Shown: in pieces, positions 10,270 to 22,379 of the stretch
Numbering within the stretch: position 1 is the first letter of the stretch
Layout of the letters: every line of letters begins with the position of its first letter
Source of the DNA: Poecilobothrus nobilitatus
Taxonomy: Eukaryota; Arthropoda; Insecta; Diptera; Dolichopodidae
Direction of reading: 5' to 3'
DNA: 64,000 nucleotides
NCBI GenBank assembly: GCA_947095535.1
Contig: OX352773.1
Span: forward strand, 213,486,093-213,550,092
The notes under the pieces: generated by a model
Databases searched by the model: none
Told to the model about the DNA's origin: nothing
What the model saw: only the letters and a program-made list of their open reading frames with translations
Made by a program: the position numbers and the translations under genes

Positions 10270-13200
10270 CGTAGATTTTTTATAAACCTTTATTATGTAG
10301 ATATTTCAAAAGAAAATTAGATTTTCCATTATTTTGGAAAGCCTCCTTTTTTACATTGAAAATAAGCCTCCTTCTTATTTTATTTTGGTACATAATTAGC
10401 AAATAGGAAAAATTCATAATGAAAACCTGTATTGTATTGAAATAGAAAAATAAAAAATAAAAGTTAAAGTGGTTTGTATATGATAGTTAAGTTTGTTTAT
10501 TTTATTTGTTTTCTTTTGTTTTCTTTTTTTTGTTTTGCTTCAAAGAAAACTTTGTTTAAAAATAATAAATAGAAACAAAAAACAAAAAAACAAAAAAAAA
10601 AAAAAAGGTTAAGGACATATTGTTCTTCCTTTGTCTTATTTTCTGAAGTATTTACTTATAAAATAAATAAGAATAGAAGAGATCAAGAATAGATAATTAA
10701 CTAAATTAGTTGATAAGAAAAGAAAATAAAAAAAGACATGACTGATTTTGTCTTAAAGTAGTTATTTAAAGATAAAATTTAGTTTTAGGAGTCACGAATT
10801 AAACAAAAATTTAAGAAAATCAAAATTTTGTTTAATTTTTTTTTTTAAATTCTGATGTCTGTGAAATTATTTTAAATTTTTGTTAAAAGTAAAATAAACT
10901 TTAAAAAATTTAAAGTAAATCATGACAAATTAAGTAAGTCAAGTCACAGTTAACTATCAACTAAAATTAAAAAGCATACACTTTTCTAACTCATTATTTT
11001 TAAAAATTTTATTTTGTGTCCTTTAAAGCTTTTCTTTTTTTTTTTTGAATTAATTACGAAGTATTTAAAATTTAAACGAATTGTAATATATGTAATATGT
11101 ATAGTAATATTTAAAGTCTTATAAAATTCTTCCATTTTTTACAATCTACTTATAGGTATACATAAATTGTTGATTTTTAAAAATAAAATTTTACACTTGC
11201 TTTGGTTTACATTCTTCGTCCTTATATATCACTTCCATTCGTGTTTCTTTCTAATCGTCCTTATATGTCAACGTTTCTAGGCTTTTTCCATTAGTATATA
11301 ACTGTTTACCGTATTTTATATCTTCAGCAATTAGTAAGTAATTAATATCAGGTTTAGTTAATTAATATCCAAAATTTTTAAACTTTCTAAGAAAATTTAA
11401 AAAAAAAGAATTCTATGTACCTTCATATCCTTAGATAGTTTATGATGTATTTTTCTATAATTAAGTTCAAAAGTAGTTAGGCTCTGTTACCTGAAATAAT
11501 CTTAATTTGTATTGTATTACCGCTCCGCAATATTTAATTATTGAGTATTTAGTATAGTATATTATATATAGTCCTACTCAACTCTAAAGAAATGCCGTAG
11601 TGAATTTTTTTTCCCATGTAAAATTTATGTAACTTAAAATCACATTTTCACCAGAAAAATCAAAGGAAAATTTTTATTTAATTATTTCCTCTAAATAAAA
11701 ATTAAATGGATATAATGTAATTTAAATATTTGACTATAGATATCGCTATTTTAAAACTCTTCTTCTATTTAATTATAGTATTAAATGACATTTTGTATTT
11801 GTCTAATATTGTTTAAATTTCCTTTCTGTTTATCTGGCCAAAAACTTTTTCTGCATATGCCTAGAGATATCGAGTTTAGGGCTTTACCGTTAATACATAT
11901 ATATTAATTTCCCTATACAGTAATTTAAGAACTTTGAAATATTATAATACTAATTGATTTAGTTTGAATGTAATTTTTAAACTTAGAGACAAATAGAAAA
12001 CAACAACAACTGTTCCATTAGTTTTTCAATAAGAACTCTTAACAAATACTGTTCAATCGACAGATTCATCATTTATAATATCTATCAAAATGCCAAAACT
12101 TATTTTCTTATATAAAAATTATAAAAAAAAAAATTCATTTCCCTTTTAAAACAAAACTGATTCTTTAATCCAATGAATATTAAATTTTCTTTAATAATAA
12201 AAAAATGCAAAAAAAAAAAACATTTATAAATATTATATTTTGTTTACGTTATTGAATATTTTAAAAAATCATAAATCAAAATTTAAATTCAAATTCAAAT
12301 CCGATGTAACCCTAAATTTTTATTTTGGAATTTAACCCTTTTCTTTTCTTTAAACAATTTCACTTTTTTCTTTTGCTTCTTAAATTTTCATTATTATTTA
12401 AATTCCATTTATAACTTACGGTCCAGTGGGGTCCAGTAATTCTATAAATTTATATACTTTATAGTCAGTAAATATTCGGAAACTGCTGTTACTATTGCTA
12501 CTTTATAAATCAAAACTAAACAAAAAAAAAAGAAAAATAAATATCCAAAAACAAAAATCTATTCTTTACTTTTCACCATCATCTTCTATTAAGTGAAAAT
12601 TCAAATATTTTCTTTAGACCAACATTATATGGTATCTACACAAGAATAAATAGTTAAAGAAAATCGCTTACATAAACAGTTTAATCCTTATAATAATCCT
12701 TATATATATACATATTATGTATATGTTCTTGTCACTTAATAGTCTTTACCCACCTATATACTCTTTGTATAAATTACAATATTGGAAAAAACATAACATT
12801 TTATTTATTCAATTTTTATTTCTCCGTAGCTTCTAAACTATTAGTCTAAAGCCTGAATTGATGTTTAATTACGACCATATGTCACAATCTTCTTATATTT
12901 TGAAAAGTGAAGTAGTAAAGAAAAGGTTAGAGAGGATTCATTTTAGAAAATTAAAGAAATATTGTAAAGTGTTTATATATTTGAAGAAACTCGAAATGAT
13001 GTTTCAAATCTTTTTCACTTCAACAATAAGTCAGTGGTGCAAATGTTCTTCAAAAAAGTTTATTTATAAAGTAAAAATTATGTAGGTAAATAAAACTTGC
13101 AAAAATAAAATTAATCCTAAAGATAGTAAAGGTAAAATATTAAGATTTTTAAAAGCATTTAATAGAAACAAAAATGTTTTGTATTAATATTTTTGATTTA

Positions 13201-16200
13201 TTGTTGAAATTTTTCTGAAGATATCAATTCTAGTCAGTCTCAACCCTTAAATGGAGATTCCCTGATTTCGGAATTAGTTGAAATTGAATTTACAATATTA
13301 TATTTATACTAGATCTAAAAAAAATGAAAATATGTTGCCAACACTGTCAATATTATAAATATTATTAAAAGTATACAAACACCTAAAAGTCAAATCAGAA
13401 CACCCTCAGATTTTCTTCACATATTATATTAAAGCAAAATAAAAAAAAAAAATAAAAAGAACTTCCGATAAATCTTAAATAATATCATCCTATGCACGTT
13501 CCATTGAAAAAAATTAAAAAAGAAAAATGAGAAAACCATTCAAGAAATATATTTTTCTTGTTTCTTTATATAAATGTTGCCTTAAGGATATGTTACTTAA
13601 AAAGTATACATATATAATGTAATATAAGGATCAGATTTTGCTTTTTTAGTAGATCCTTATTAAAAATCAGATCATAATAATAACTATAATACATGTACAT
13701 ATATTTTTTTTTTTTTTTTATTATTATATCTTCTCCTTCTTATTCTCTTCTCCTTTTTATTATTTCTTTCTCTTTCACACATTAATTTAAACAAAATCTC
13801 ATTCTTAAATCATTGCACCCTTAAAAATATTTTTAACAGGATAAAAAACGGAAAAAATATTTAAAAAGTAAAAAAGAAAAAAAAAACATCCGTTCTTTGG
13901 TTTCAAAAGAAAATCAAAAGATTCCGGCGGAATTCCAGAAAAATATTTAACGGGATGAGGTGGGAAATAGAGAAGAAAAAAAAATGAGAAATGTTTTGTA
14001 GGAAAAGACATCCCAAGATTTGTGTTGTTTTATATTTTTTTTTTTTTTTGTAAATTGTGGGTGGTATCAACTAAATATTTCATAAAGAGTACAATTCAAC
14101 AAAAATATTATGAGAAGGAAAGAAACAGAAAATCAAAACAAAAAAAAAAATTAACGGAAATCGAAGAAAATCGTTTTTTCTTTTGTCAGCGAATAATGAA
14201 ATTCAATTTTTTTTCTTTTTTTTAAATCATCATCTTCTCAGTTTTTCTGATTTAGATTTTGTTTTGTTTGAATATTACCAAAACCGGTAATGAATATAAT
14301 GTATATATTGTTTGTATATATGATTCCTTTTGGAAAGGATATATTAAGTTTTGTTTAATCAAAATAAATAAGTAAATGTTTAGTTTCTTTTTTTTAAATA
14401 AAAGCCTAGTAATAAAAAAATCGTTTTAATGCCGTTATTATTTTATAACATATTATATAATATATAACAGCGCTAGAACATGGATTCGATTTGTCTCGGT
14501 CAATAATCCAATTCAAACCCGTCTACGTAGCTGAAGTTAATCTACAACTGAGTATTCAACTGTTTTTTCAAAATATGATTCAAAATTTGACTGAAGCTTT
14601 GCTTATTTTTAAATCGAAAGAAAGTTTCGACCTTTCAATTAAAATAAAAAAATTTGAAATCGAGTCGAAATATGATTATTTAAAAGTAACTTGTTTCTTT
14701 AATTTTGTATACTACTGTATTAATTTTGCAAAAAAAAAAAAAAAAATCAAAATCGTTTAACAAAATGTCTTTTATTTAAATATTGATGTTCTGTATGTTG
14801 TTGTTTTTTTTTTTTAATTCTAATGAATTCGACCTTAAGGCGAAAATCTTATTTTAATGTTTGGTGTTAGAATCAACCCTCAAAGCAAACAAAACAAGGA
14901 AGTGCTACAGATCTTTATTGGTAGGCACACCACTTTAAACGTACTGAGGGAGGTAAAATATTGAACAACAAGAAAACAAAAATGTTGTGGGTTGAATCAC
15001 TTAAATTTTCTTTTTGCTTCTCTGTCAAATTTTATGTTCTTTTCGCCGTTGATTTAAATAAGTTTTTTTGATATAAAAAATCTGGATATAACTTAAGAAT
15101 AAATAATTTGTGGAGGATTTTTCTTTTCTGATGGAATGAGATCCTTAAGGAATTTTGAATTTTTTTTTTTTGCTTCTCATGGAAAATTGTCATCATTTGT
15201 AGTTAAAATCATTAAAACATGATTTTTTGATGTTCAACAAAATTTATTTATTAGGGAATTAATTTTAAGTGAAAAACTTTAAGCCAATTTTGTGGGATTT
15301 ATACTATATTAGATTTTTTTTAGGTAGAAATATTTAGAAATTTTTATTTGAATAAAGAAAGAGAAGTAAAAAAGTTAATTTGGAGATTTAAAATACATAG
15401 CAACAAAAGACGTCTAATAAGTAAGAAAATATTATTTAATAAATCAAATTTTTATAATTTTAATTTAAGAAGAAAGGAATTCGAAAAAATTCTTCTTGCA
15501 CCACTTTTAAAACTAGGTCAATTTTTTAGTGTAATTTCAAGGTAGGTTACAATAAAGGATAATTTGAACTAAAAACTAGACTTAATTGGAAACGAATATC
15601 TTAAAACTGTACTGACGCAAACCATTTACTTAAGAAAAAACAATGAAGATGAATCCATTGCATTGTTCGAAGAACTATAAATACCAACAAACAATAAAGT
15701 GCATCAGCACAGAATAACTAAGGTTTAGCCGAGCATCCCTTATAACATGGAAATAAATGAATCAATAAAAAATAAAAAAATTTAATAAATAATGAGCCAA
15801 AAATAAAATAAACAGTATAAAAAAAGATTTGATAAAGTAGAAAAAAAAATCTTATTCTATACTTGAGTCAGTATGGTAGGACGATTTCAATATCGTTTCT
15901 CAAATCAATAAGGTTACTTCTCTGTTTTGCTCAACCTAATTTCTAATCATCTATTAACTGTACCTTTCTTCTTAATTCCTAACTCATAAAATATTCGATC
16001 ATTACAAATAATTTAACTTTATTAAATTAAACACACATATTATGCGAATCTGAATGGGAAAGATCGCAATATATTTAATTTTTTTTTACTCAGTGAAATC
16101 AGATACATTTTTGAAATATGACACACTTTTGCAAAATTTGCAAAAAAAAAAATAAAAAAAAAAAATTCCTTCGAATTCCTGTTAAAAAGAAACAAATTTA

Positions 16201-17110
16201 ATAAAACCTCAAACATCCCTAAAGCACATTTCACAGGATATTAAAGAAATATAATGGATCAGAATAAAATTCAAAAAAAAAGAACTAAAACAACAGAAAA
16301 TCAAACAATATTTACGTACAGGTAAAAAATGATTAAGAAGGTTAAAAAGGTAAATACAAATTTACTTGATATTTTTTTCTTTCTTTTCTACCTTATAAAA
16401 TTTTATATAAAACGTGTCCCAATTCAAAATGTAAAATTTATTTCAATATATAATCACATTAAATTTAAGCATCCTTTATATAAATTTGTTCATTTTCCTT
16501 CCTCTGTAATGAATCCCTCTGAAAAGGATCCATAGAAATGCGTTAAATTGAATTTATTCACTTAGATACTTTGATCCAATTTTACTTTGTAAAAGAGATG
16601 ATGTGATTTTGAATAAAAAGAGGCTTTCAATTTACTGAGAAGACATCTTTTAAGGATTTTTCAATTTGTTTATGAATTTTGTTTTTTATTTTTTTTTTTT
16701 TGTTTTTTGTATGTAAGATGAGAATTACATAGGATAAAAATGAGTAAATTCTAACTAATTGAATAAACTTCTATAGAATCATATTTTAGTGATAAATCGT
16801 TCTAGGAATTTTAAGCTTATTTATTTTAAATTAATGTTTTAAAACCAAAAACAGTTTATTTTATAAAATTAATTAAATAAATATGTAAGTTAATAAAGGA
16901 ATTACAAGAAGATTTAGACCAATTATTGAACTCTGTATAAGGTTTCTTAATAAGAACTTAAATTTTTTTAGAAACTATAATTTTCATTTAATTTTTTTTT
17001 TTAAAACCTCTGACGCTTTTTTAAAAGATCTGAAATAAGAAGTTCAATAAGATGTCCTCACTTAGAAAATCATGCAAAAACCAAACTTTTGAATTATATC
17101 AAAACAAAAG
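10270..17110. other. AT-rich intron stretch
   Basis: The stretch is mostly poly-A and poly-T interrupted sequence. The one unusual item is a 99-codon open stretch at 14461-14757, discussed in the findings. Other frames of 60-75 codons (12858, 15348, 16329) are Lys/Phe/Ile-rich and read as chance. Confidence 0.55.
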
Positions 17111-17114
17111 GATA

Positions 17115-17320
17115 GGGACCTTGGTGGCCTAGTGAGTAAGAGTGTATAAAATACGCTGTAAACACTGGCGGAGTGTGAGTTCGAATCCCACACACATCGT
17201 AAGAGTTATTCCCCTTTACGACATTTACAGTCACGCCTGAAAAGGAAAGACTGTGTAATTTCTTGTTCACATTGATGTTGCAGAAAAATACACTAATAAT
17301 ATAAAAAAGGCACTAAAAAA
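17115..17320 (+). mobile_element. tRNA-derived SINE, nearly complete
   Basis: It begins GGGACCTTGGTGGCCTAGTG, which contains a pol III A-box-like TGGCCTAGTGAGTAAG. The B box GAGTTCGAATCCCACAC is at about 17178. A conserved non-tRNA body follows (GTAAGAGTTATTCCCC, TTACGACATTTACAG, CACGCCTGAAAAGGAAA, TGTGTAATTTC), and it ends A-rich. The other copies in the window (26651, 28603, 48461, 51349, 58769) share all these blocks. The head is clearly tRNA-like, but I cannot assign the parental tRNA. Confidence 0.85.
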
Positions 17321-17329
17321 ACAAAAAAT

Positions 17330-19010
17330 AGAAGATTAGATCCTATAGAAATTTATTATAATAAAACATCAATCTCTTTCAACAAAAATTAATGAATTAA
17401 TTAGAACTAAGCAAAAAATAAAAAAAACTCCCTCTGAATTTTAGACCAAATAGTCGACACGTCTAAACAAACCAAAGAAAGTAGACTATATAGAAATGTT
17501 TTAGAAGTTTAGACATAGGTAGGTATGGTCTGCAGATGCACACTTAGGCCAGTTTAAGCCCGTTGTGATACCCTGGATCAGTGTTTCACCTAATTAAACC
17601 ATTGGGAACAAGTTTAGACTTTACTTTGGTGGGTTTTGTTTGACAATAAAGAAGAATTGAATTCTTATAACCAATAATATATACTATCAATTTAACAAAT
17701 ATTACAAATTCCCCTGGTTACTTTTAAAAATCCGAAGAAATTCCATAGGTATTACCACATTTTTATAAATTTGATTAATTCAATTTCATATGGGTAAAAA
17801 TTAATAAAGAATTAAAGTGAAATCCTTTTTACATTCTTTTGATTTCTTAATCCTGAAATAATTATTTATAATAAAAACAAAAAAAAAAGAAAATATTCAA
17901 AATAATTTTCTACCTACTGTTTCTTTTTTTTTTTTAATTTAATCCTTTCTGTTTTCCTATTAAAATTAATTTTAATAATTTATCGTGATAAATTTTATAT
18001 TCTCTCCACATTCAAAAAAAAATTCTCTATTGGGATTTTATAGTTAATTCAATTTAATCCACCTTTTTTTTTAAATATATACCTTATATTCAACCCATAA
18101 ATATCTGATATAATCATTATCGATATTTATATCTATTGGTAAAAAAAAAAAAAAAAAAATAACAACAAAAAAAAGGTGAACACCAAGAGTTAATTAAGAT
18201 CTTTATTAAGGCCAATTTTAAGGGATGTTAACCAATTATATACGTACAAATTAAAAATAAAAGTTATTTTTATAAAACAAACCTTTATTTTTTTCATTTA
18301 TTATTCTTATTTTTATCCCTTCATAAGAAAAATAAGAAAAAAAAAATAAATAAATAAATAAAAATCCATTAAAACTTTATCCTATGAATTACAAATTTAT
18401 CTGTCTAATCTTCTTACCCCTTCCTAAAAAGTTTTTTTTTGTGGAACTTGTATTTAAGTAAACTTTGCTGTTTCAGGATTGACCGAAAAATTGGTATTAT
18501 ATTGTTATGTATCTAAAATCAAAAAAAAATTTTTTTAATTTTTTTCTGACTTGTCCCAACCGAACCAACCCTCATCATTCCTCATCATTTAGGTTTTGCT
18601 CAAAAATTGTTTATCAGAATTTCACCTAATAATATTTAATTGAAATCTCATTTTCTGTATTTTATTTTTGAATGGACACCTGTCAAACTTTGTATCGTAA
18701 ATGAGTGACAAACACAACATTACAGTCTTCGGTAAATATGAGCAGAAAAAGAAAATGGTGTTCAACTTTTATTGTTCAATAATAGGAAAAAAAAAATATG
18801 TACATAAATACTAAAAAAATGAATTTTAGGAAGTTTTATTAGAACAAGCATAGTATCAAGAGAATAAATTTTATTTTATTGCAAAATAAAATGTTTTTCA
18901 ATATTATTTCTATTTCTTAAAAAAAAAAAAATTGTTCCCCTTATTTAAACTACGTAATCGTCACGTCACACATTTTTTTTTTTATTAGTTCTTAAATATT
19001 TTATTATTTA
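17330..19010. other. Intron stretch before the first exon
   Basis: A slightly GC-richer island at 17505-17645 (CACTTAGGCCAGTTTAAGCC, GTTGTGATACCCTGGATC) stands out and may be an old repeat, but it has no partner in the window. The rest is A/T runs. Confidence 0.5.
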
Positions 19011-19120
19011 TTGGATTTTAACGTTAATTTTGAATTTTCGCGAAAAACAAATTATTTATACTCAGAAAAGAATGAAAGAATGAATTTATTGTATATTTGT
19101 TATTTTGTTTTTTATTTTAG

Positions 19121-19244
19121 GATGATCATAAAGCATTCCGGCGCCAATTGGAAGATAAACGTCCAGTTGTTGAGAGTAATTTACTTAGTGGACGACAATA
19201 TGTTGCCAGTGAACCACCTGTTTCGGATACAAGTGATACTGAAG
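19121..19244 (+). CDS. Dys: Dystrophin internal exon (spectrin repeat, helix B and loop)
   Basis: The exon follows a T-rich acceptor ending TTTTATTTTAG and ends GAAG before a GTAATT donor. Read in phase 0 it gives 41 codons plus one base, starting DDHKAFRRQLEDKRP and ending SEPPVSDTSDTE. The H-x-x-F-x-x-x-L pattern followed by LLSGRQYV is the usual start of helix B of a spectrin repeat. I recognise the peptide as that of the fly dystrophin rod region, from memory and not from a search. Dystrophin links actin to the membrane dystroglycan complex in muscle and at synapses; this part belongs to the rod. The single base left over joins exactly with the first two bases of the exon at 21585 (GCT, Ala), which supports both exons. 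Base composition is clearly less AT-rich than the flanks. A utrophin-like or other spectrin-repeat protein is the only realistic alternative. Confidence 0.88.
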
Positions 19245-20062
19245 GTAATTTTATTTTTATTATATTGTTTTTTTTTTATATATATATTATATAAAATATT
19301 CGAAGCTATAGAAAGGATCCTTTGCCGTGAGGCATGTGGGCCAATAAAATAAAAGTATAACTTATTTATAGTATAGTAATATTAATTTTTAATAGCTGCT
19401 TTGAATATTTATTAAGTATGTTAATAACTATATGTAAAATAAAGGTTAAAACAAACACGCAAAAATTGATTTAATATTCGAGAGCGAATAGGCGCGGAAC
19501 AGGCGTAAATAGGACATGATATTGTAGAGACTTGTAATAGTAAAAGTAAACGAGCAAAAGAAGTCTTCGTCAGTAGGCCTTGTCATTTTTTAATTTTAGA
19601 TAATTAAAAAAATTAATGATCTAAATAAATAGTAAATTAAAAAAATTAAAGATCGACAGCATCGATGAATCCAGAAAACAATGTAAATAGATTGAATAAA
19701 AAATATTTAGTAGAAGATAAGTAGAAGAATTTTAGAAAATATCGAGAATTCTAACAAACATCATTGTGAACTTCTTTTTCTATAATAATTATATTTGTCA
19801 GTGTTTCAGTGTTGAACTTTAATCAAGCAAATACCACCTCCCTTTTCAACCAAACATTAGCTTAGAATCTATAGCACAATGTTTGGTTTGACAATTGGGA
19901 AAATAGCACATAAAGAAAATTGGGATTTATGGAAAGTTACTGGATGTTGAGAAGAATGTTTAGAACAAAGATGTTGAATTAAGATGTTTAAATTTAATGG
20001 TATCAAACACATTATATGTTCCAGCTATAGGCATTACAAACAAATTTTCATTAGCGCAACTA

Positions 20063-20478
20063 TGCCATCGGGCTGTAAGAAAAGAAATTAACTTGTACAG
20101 CCCTTCTTGTACTTCTCTTATTGAAATTTTGAAGAGTAGGCATTAAGGTTTTTATTTTTTCTGAACAGGTTGCTACACCAACAAGATATCTAAAAATACA
20201 GTTACTACTTCAATGACACGACAATGACTTAATGAAGCCATCTTTAAGATAACAATAGGATCGTTTGGTTGGAACATCATGAGTAAAAGATTTTTGAATA
20301 ATTAGATTTGGTTGCTCTTCGAAATTTTCAAATGCAATTTCTTTTTCTCTTTCTTCTTTTACAGGGGAAAAAGAAATAGGATCATTTATGCAACGAGTTG
20401 TCTAGATATCCTAATCGAATTACTGGAAATAGATCGAGCTTGAGTTACTGGAAGTAGCATCATCGAATGTTGCCTATC
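20063..20478 (-). pseudogene. Decayed unidentified reading frame
   Basis: On the minus strand one frame is open from 20401 down to 20063 except for a single TGA at 20210-20212 (63 codons, stop, 49 codons). That is unusual in such AT-rich DNA. The product includes CINDPISFSPVKEEREKEI, AFENFEEQPNLIIQKSFTHD, KRSYCYLKDGFIKSLSCH and, after the stop, TLMPTLQNFNKRSTRRAVQ. A shifted frame upstream (LLPVTQARSISSNS) may be its earlier part. It is rich in charged residues and looks like former coding sequence. I do not recognise a family. A domesticated or decayed transposon gene inserted in the dystrophin intron is the likeliest origin. Confidence 0.4.
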
Positions 20479-20490
20479 ATACCTTGCCTA

Positions 20491-20551
20491 TTCATAATAA
20501 TTATTAGTACTAATGACTCAGATAAGCATTAATACTACTAATTATTATGAA
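20491..20551. repeat. Imperfect inverted repeat
   Basis: TTCATAATAATTATTAGTA and TACTAATTATTATGAA pair with a three-base bulge around a loop of about 26 bases. It lies at the edge of the decayed frame at 20063-20478 and may be one end of the same insertion. Confidence 0.5.
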
Positions 20552-21584
20552 TTTTATAATACAATTTTTTAAGAAGTGCTGAAACCTGTTTTAAATTTTT
20601 TTAAACTCCGTTTTTTTTTTATAATTGCCAATTTATATAACTAAATCAATATAAAATATATTTTGTTTTAGAGTATATCACCCTTCTTTCTAATTGAAAA
20701 TAATTAAAAACATTTATTACTTAAACATCGTTAACAATTAATAGAAAATTGTTTAACTCGATTTAGAGTTCATTTGATGAATAATAAAAAAACAAAAAAA
20801 CAATAAATAAAAGTCACTATCTTTTCTCTAATTGTATTAAATTGAATGTTTCCAGTTAAGAACTCTATACATAAGAAGTTTAACATCGAAAGGTGAGGGT
20901 AAAATAAAGTTTAAATTAATCATTTTATTCGATTAAAGTTTGTTTGATGGTAAAAAAAAATAAAATATAAAAAGAATAACATAAATTTTTGCCGATTAAA
21001 TTAAATTAATTTGATGACCATAGACAAATATATAACGGTATGATTTGGTATTTATCCTTTAAAGCCCATTATAGTATCCAATCTAGGATGGTATTAAAAG
21101 TGATGACTACAATGTTGTTTAACAAATTTATTTTTCTTTACTTTATCCAATTATTTTTTTTTTTTTAATGCAATAAAAATTTTAATTAACCTGTTAAACG
21201 TTTTATTACCTGTAATTTATTTTCACCTTTAAATCTATTTACTTGTTTTTAATTCCGCTGTGAAATGGTATTAGTGTTATAGTTTTTTTTTTTTTCTTTT
21301 TTGTTAATAAATATGTAGGTACGATATGTTTACCATTCAGACTTAACTGGCATGAACTTTGTCAAGTTAATAGCAGTTATAGTGAATTGTTATTTTATTT
21401 TATTTTTCCTCTCTCTTTATTTCCGTGGCTGAAATTCCAATTTTCATTCTTGGGATGACAGTAAATAGTGCAAGCAACTATTTCATACAATATAATAGTA
21501 TAGGACTTTTTATATTATATGGTGATTAAAAAAAAAAAACTCTAATTTAATGGTGAATTTTTTTTTCTATTGGTTTTTTTATAG

Positions 21585-21739
21585 CTATCGATTCAGAATC
21601 AAGGTATCCATCAGCTGAAGAACAAAATCGTGAATTAACAAGAAGTATTAGACGTGAAGTAACAAAATTATCAGAACAATGGAATAATTTAATTGATAGA
21701 TCAGATCATTGGAAACATCGTTTAGATGAATATATGACG
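21585..21739 (+). CDS. Dys: Dystrophin internal exon (spectrin repeat, helix C)
   Basis: The exon is preceded by a pyrimidine-rich TTTTTTTATAG acceptor, with a CTAAT branch-like motif about 40 bases upstream. It is followed by a strong GTAAGT donor. It completes an alanine codon and then encodes 51 residues, including EEQNRELTRSIRREV, KLSEQWNNLIDRSD and HWKHRLDEYMT. The L-x-x-x-W-x-x-L Trp, then the basic and Leu-rich end, are the signature of helix C of a spectrin repeat. The exon therefore finishes the repeat begun at 19121. The loop between the helices (SEPPVSDTSDTE to SESRYPSAEEQ) is unusually long, acidic and Ser-rich, and the 2.3 kb intron interrupts it. The exon ends in phase 0, so the next exon, outside the window, must start on a codon boundary. 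Confidence 0.9.
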
Positions 21740-22379
21740 GTAAGTTTTATTTTTTTTTTTTTGGTTTTATTAATTTTTCATTGAAAATTTTTCGTAGTTT
21801 TTGTTAGTATAGTTTAAAAATTGATTGAATTAAATAAATTGTTGGTGCATTTTAATTTTTTATGAAGTAGGTTATGAATATATTCAAATAAATTTTATAT
21901 ATGATATAACGTATACGTATCCTGGCTTCAATTATTTTGAAACTTGTAAAATAATTCAATATTTGTTTTGAAACAAATCACAAATTATCCTTGCATTCCT
22001 TCGTTTCGAAATTCGTAGTTAACTTATTGGTTCATGTATTCAGCTGTGATTTTGGAGAAAATATTATAGGAAATTTAGTACCTTTAAAAAAAATCTCCCT
22101 AAGTAAGTTGTCCGTCTTAAACATTTAATAAACATTTTCCATAACATGTGAGATAAAACAATAAAATTTTAACTAAGAATAAAGATCTGGAAAAAAAAAC
22201 ATTTATTTTCAATTCAGTTGTTTATGTAAAGTTACTTATATGAAGCTAAAGCCTCTAAAGCCGAAAAACTCACTATGTTAAAATCATTTCAGCTCAAGTG
22301 AAGTCATTTTATTGACTCGAAATAAATTTTTAAATTCCTTCCCATTTAAAATTTAAGGACGAGAAAGTTAACTATTATT

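Larger units (their letters stand above)
1..19120 (+). other. Dys: Dystrophin upstream intron, 3' part (at least 19.1 kb)
   Basis: No sequence in this stretch reads as a further dystrophin exon, so I take it as the downstream part of a long intron that ends at the acceptor before 19121. It holds the mobile elements listed separately (641-1640, 4130-5730, 6241-6592, 7015-7730, 10055-10231, 17115-17320). The rest is AT-rich DNA with many long A or T runs. Genuine splice signals for intermediate exons were not found, but a very short exon could be missed by eye. Confidence 0.6.
19245..21584 (+). other. Dys: Dystrophin intron, complete, 2340 bp
   Basis: The intron is bounded by a GTAATT donor and a TTTTTTTATAG acceptor and splits an alanine codon in phase 1. 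Inside it are a decayed minus-strand reading frame (20063-20478) and an imperfect inverted repeat (20491-20551). The remaining sequence is AT-rich with no other feature that I can support. Confidence 0.85.

Noticed and set aside
15321..15330. TTTTTTTTAG|GTAGAAA as a ratchet site in the upstream intron
   Set aside because: The pyrimidine tract is good, but GTAGAA is a poor donor and no branch motif stands out.
16312..16330. GTACAG|GTAAAAAATG as a ratchet or exon border
   Set aside because: The upstream sequence is A-rich, with no pyrimidine tract, and the frame that follows is Lys/Phe-rich.
19011..19352. Frame of 113 codons overlapping the first dystrophin exon
   Set aside because: It is a different reading frame that runs through the acceptor and donor. 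The exon's own frame gives the recognisable spectrin-repeat peptide.
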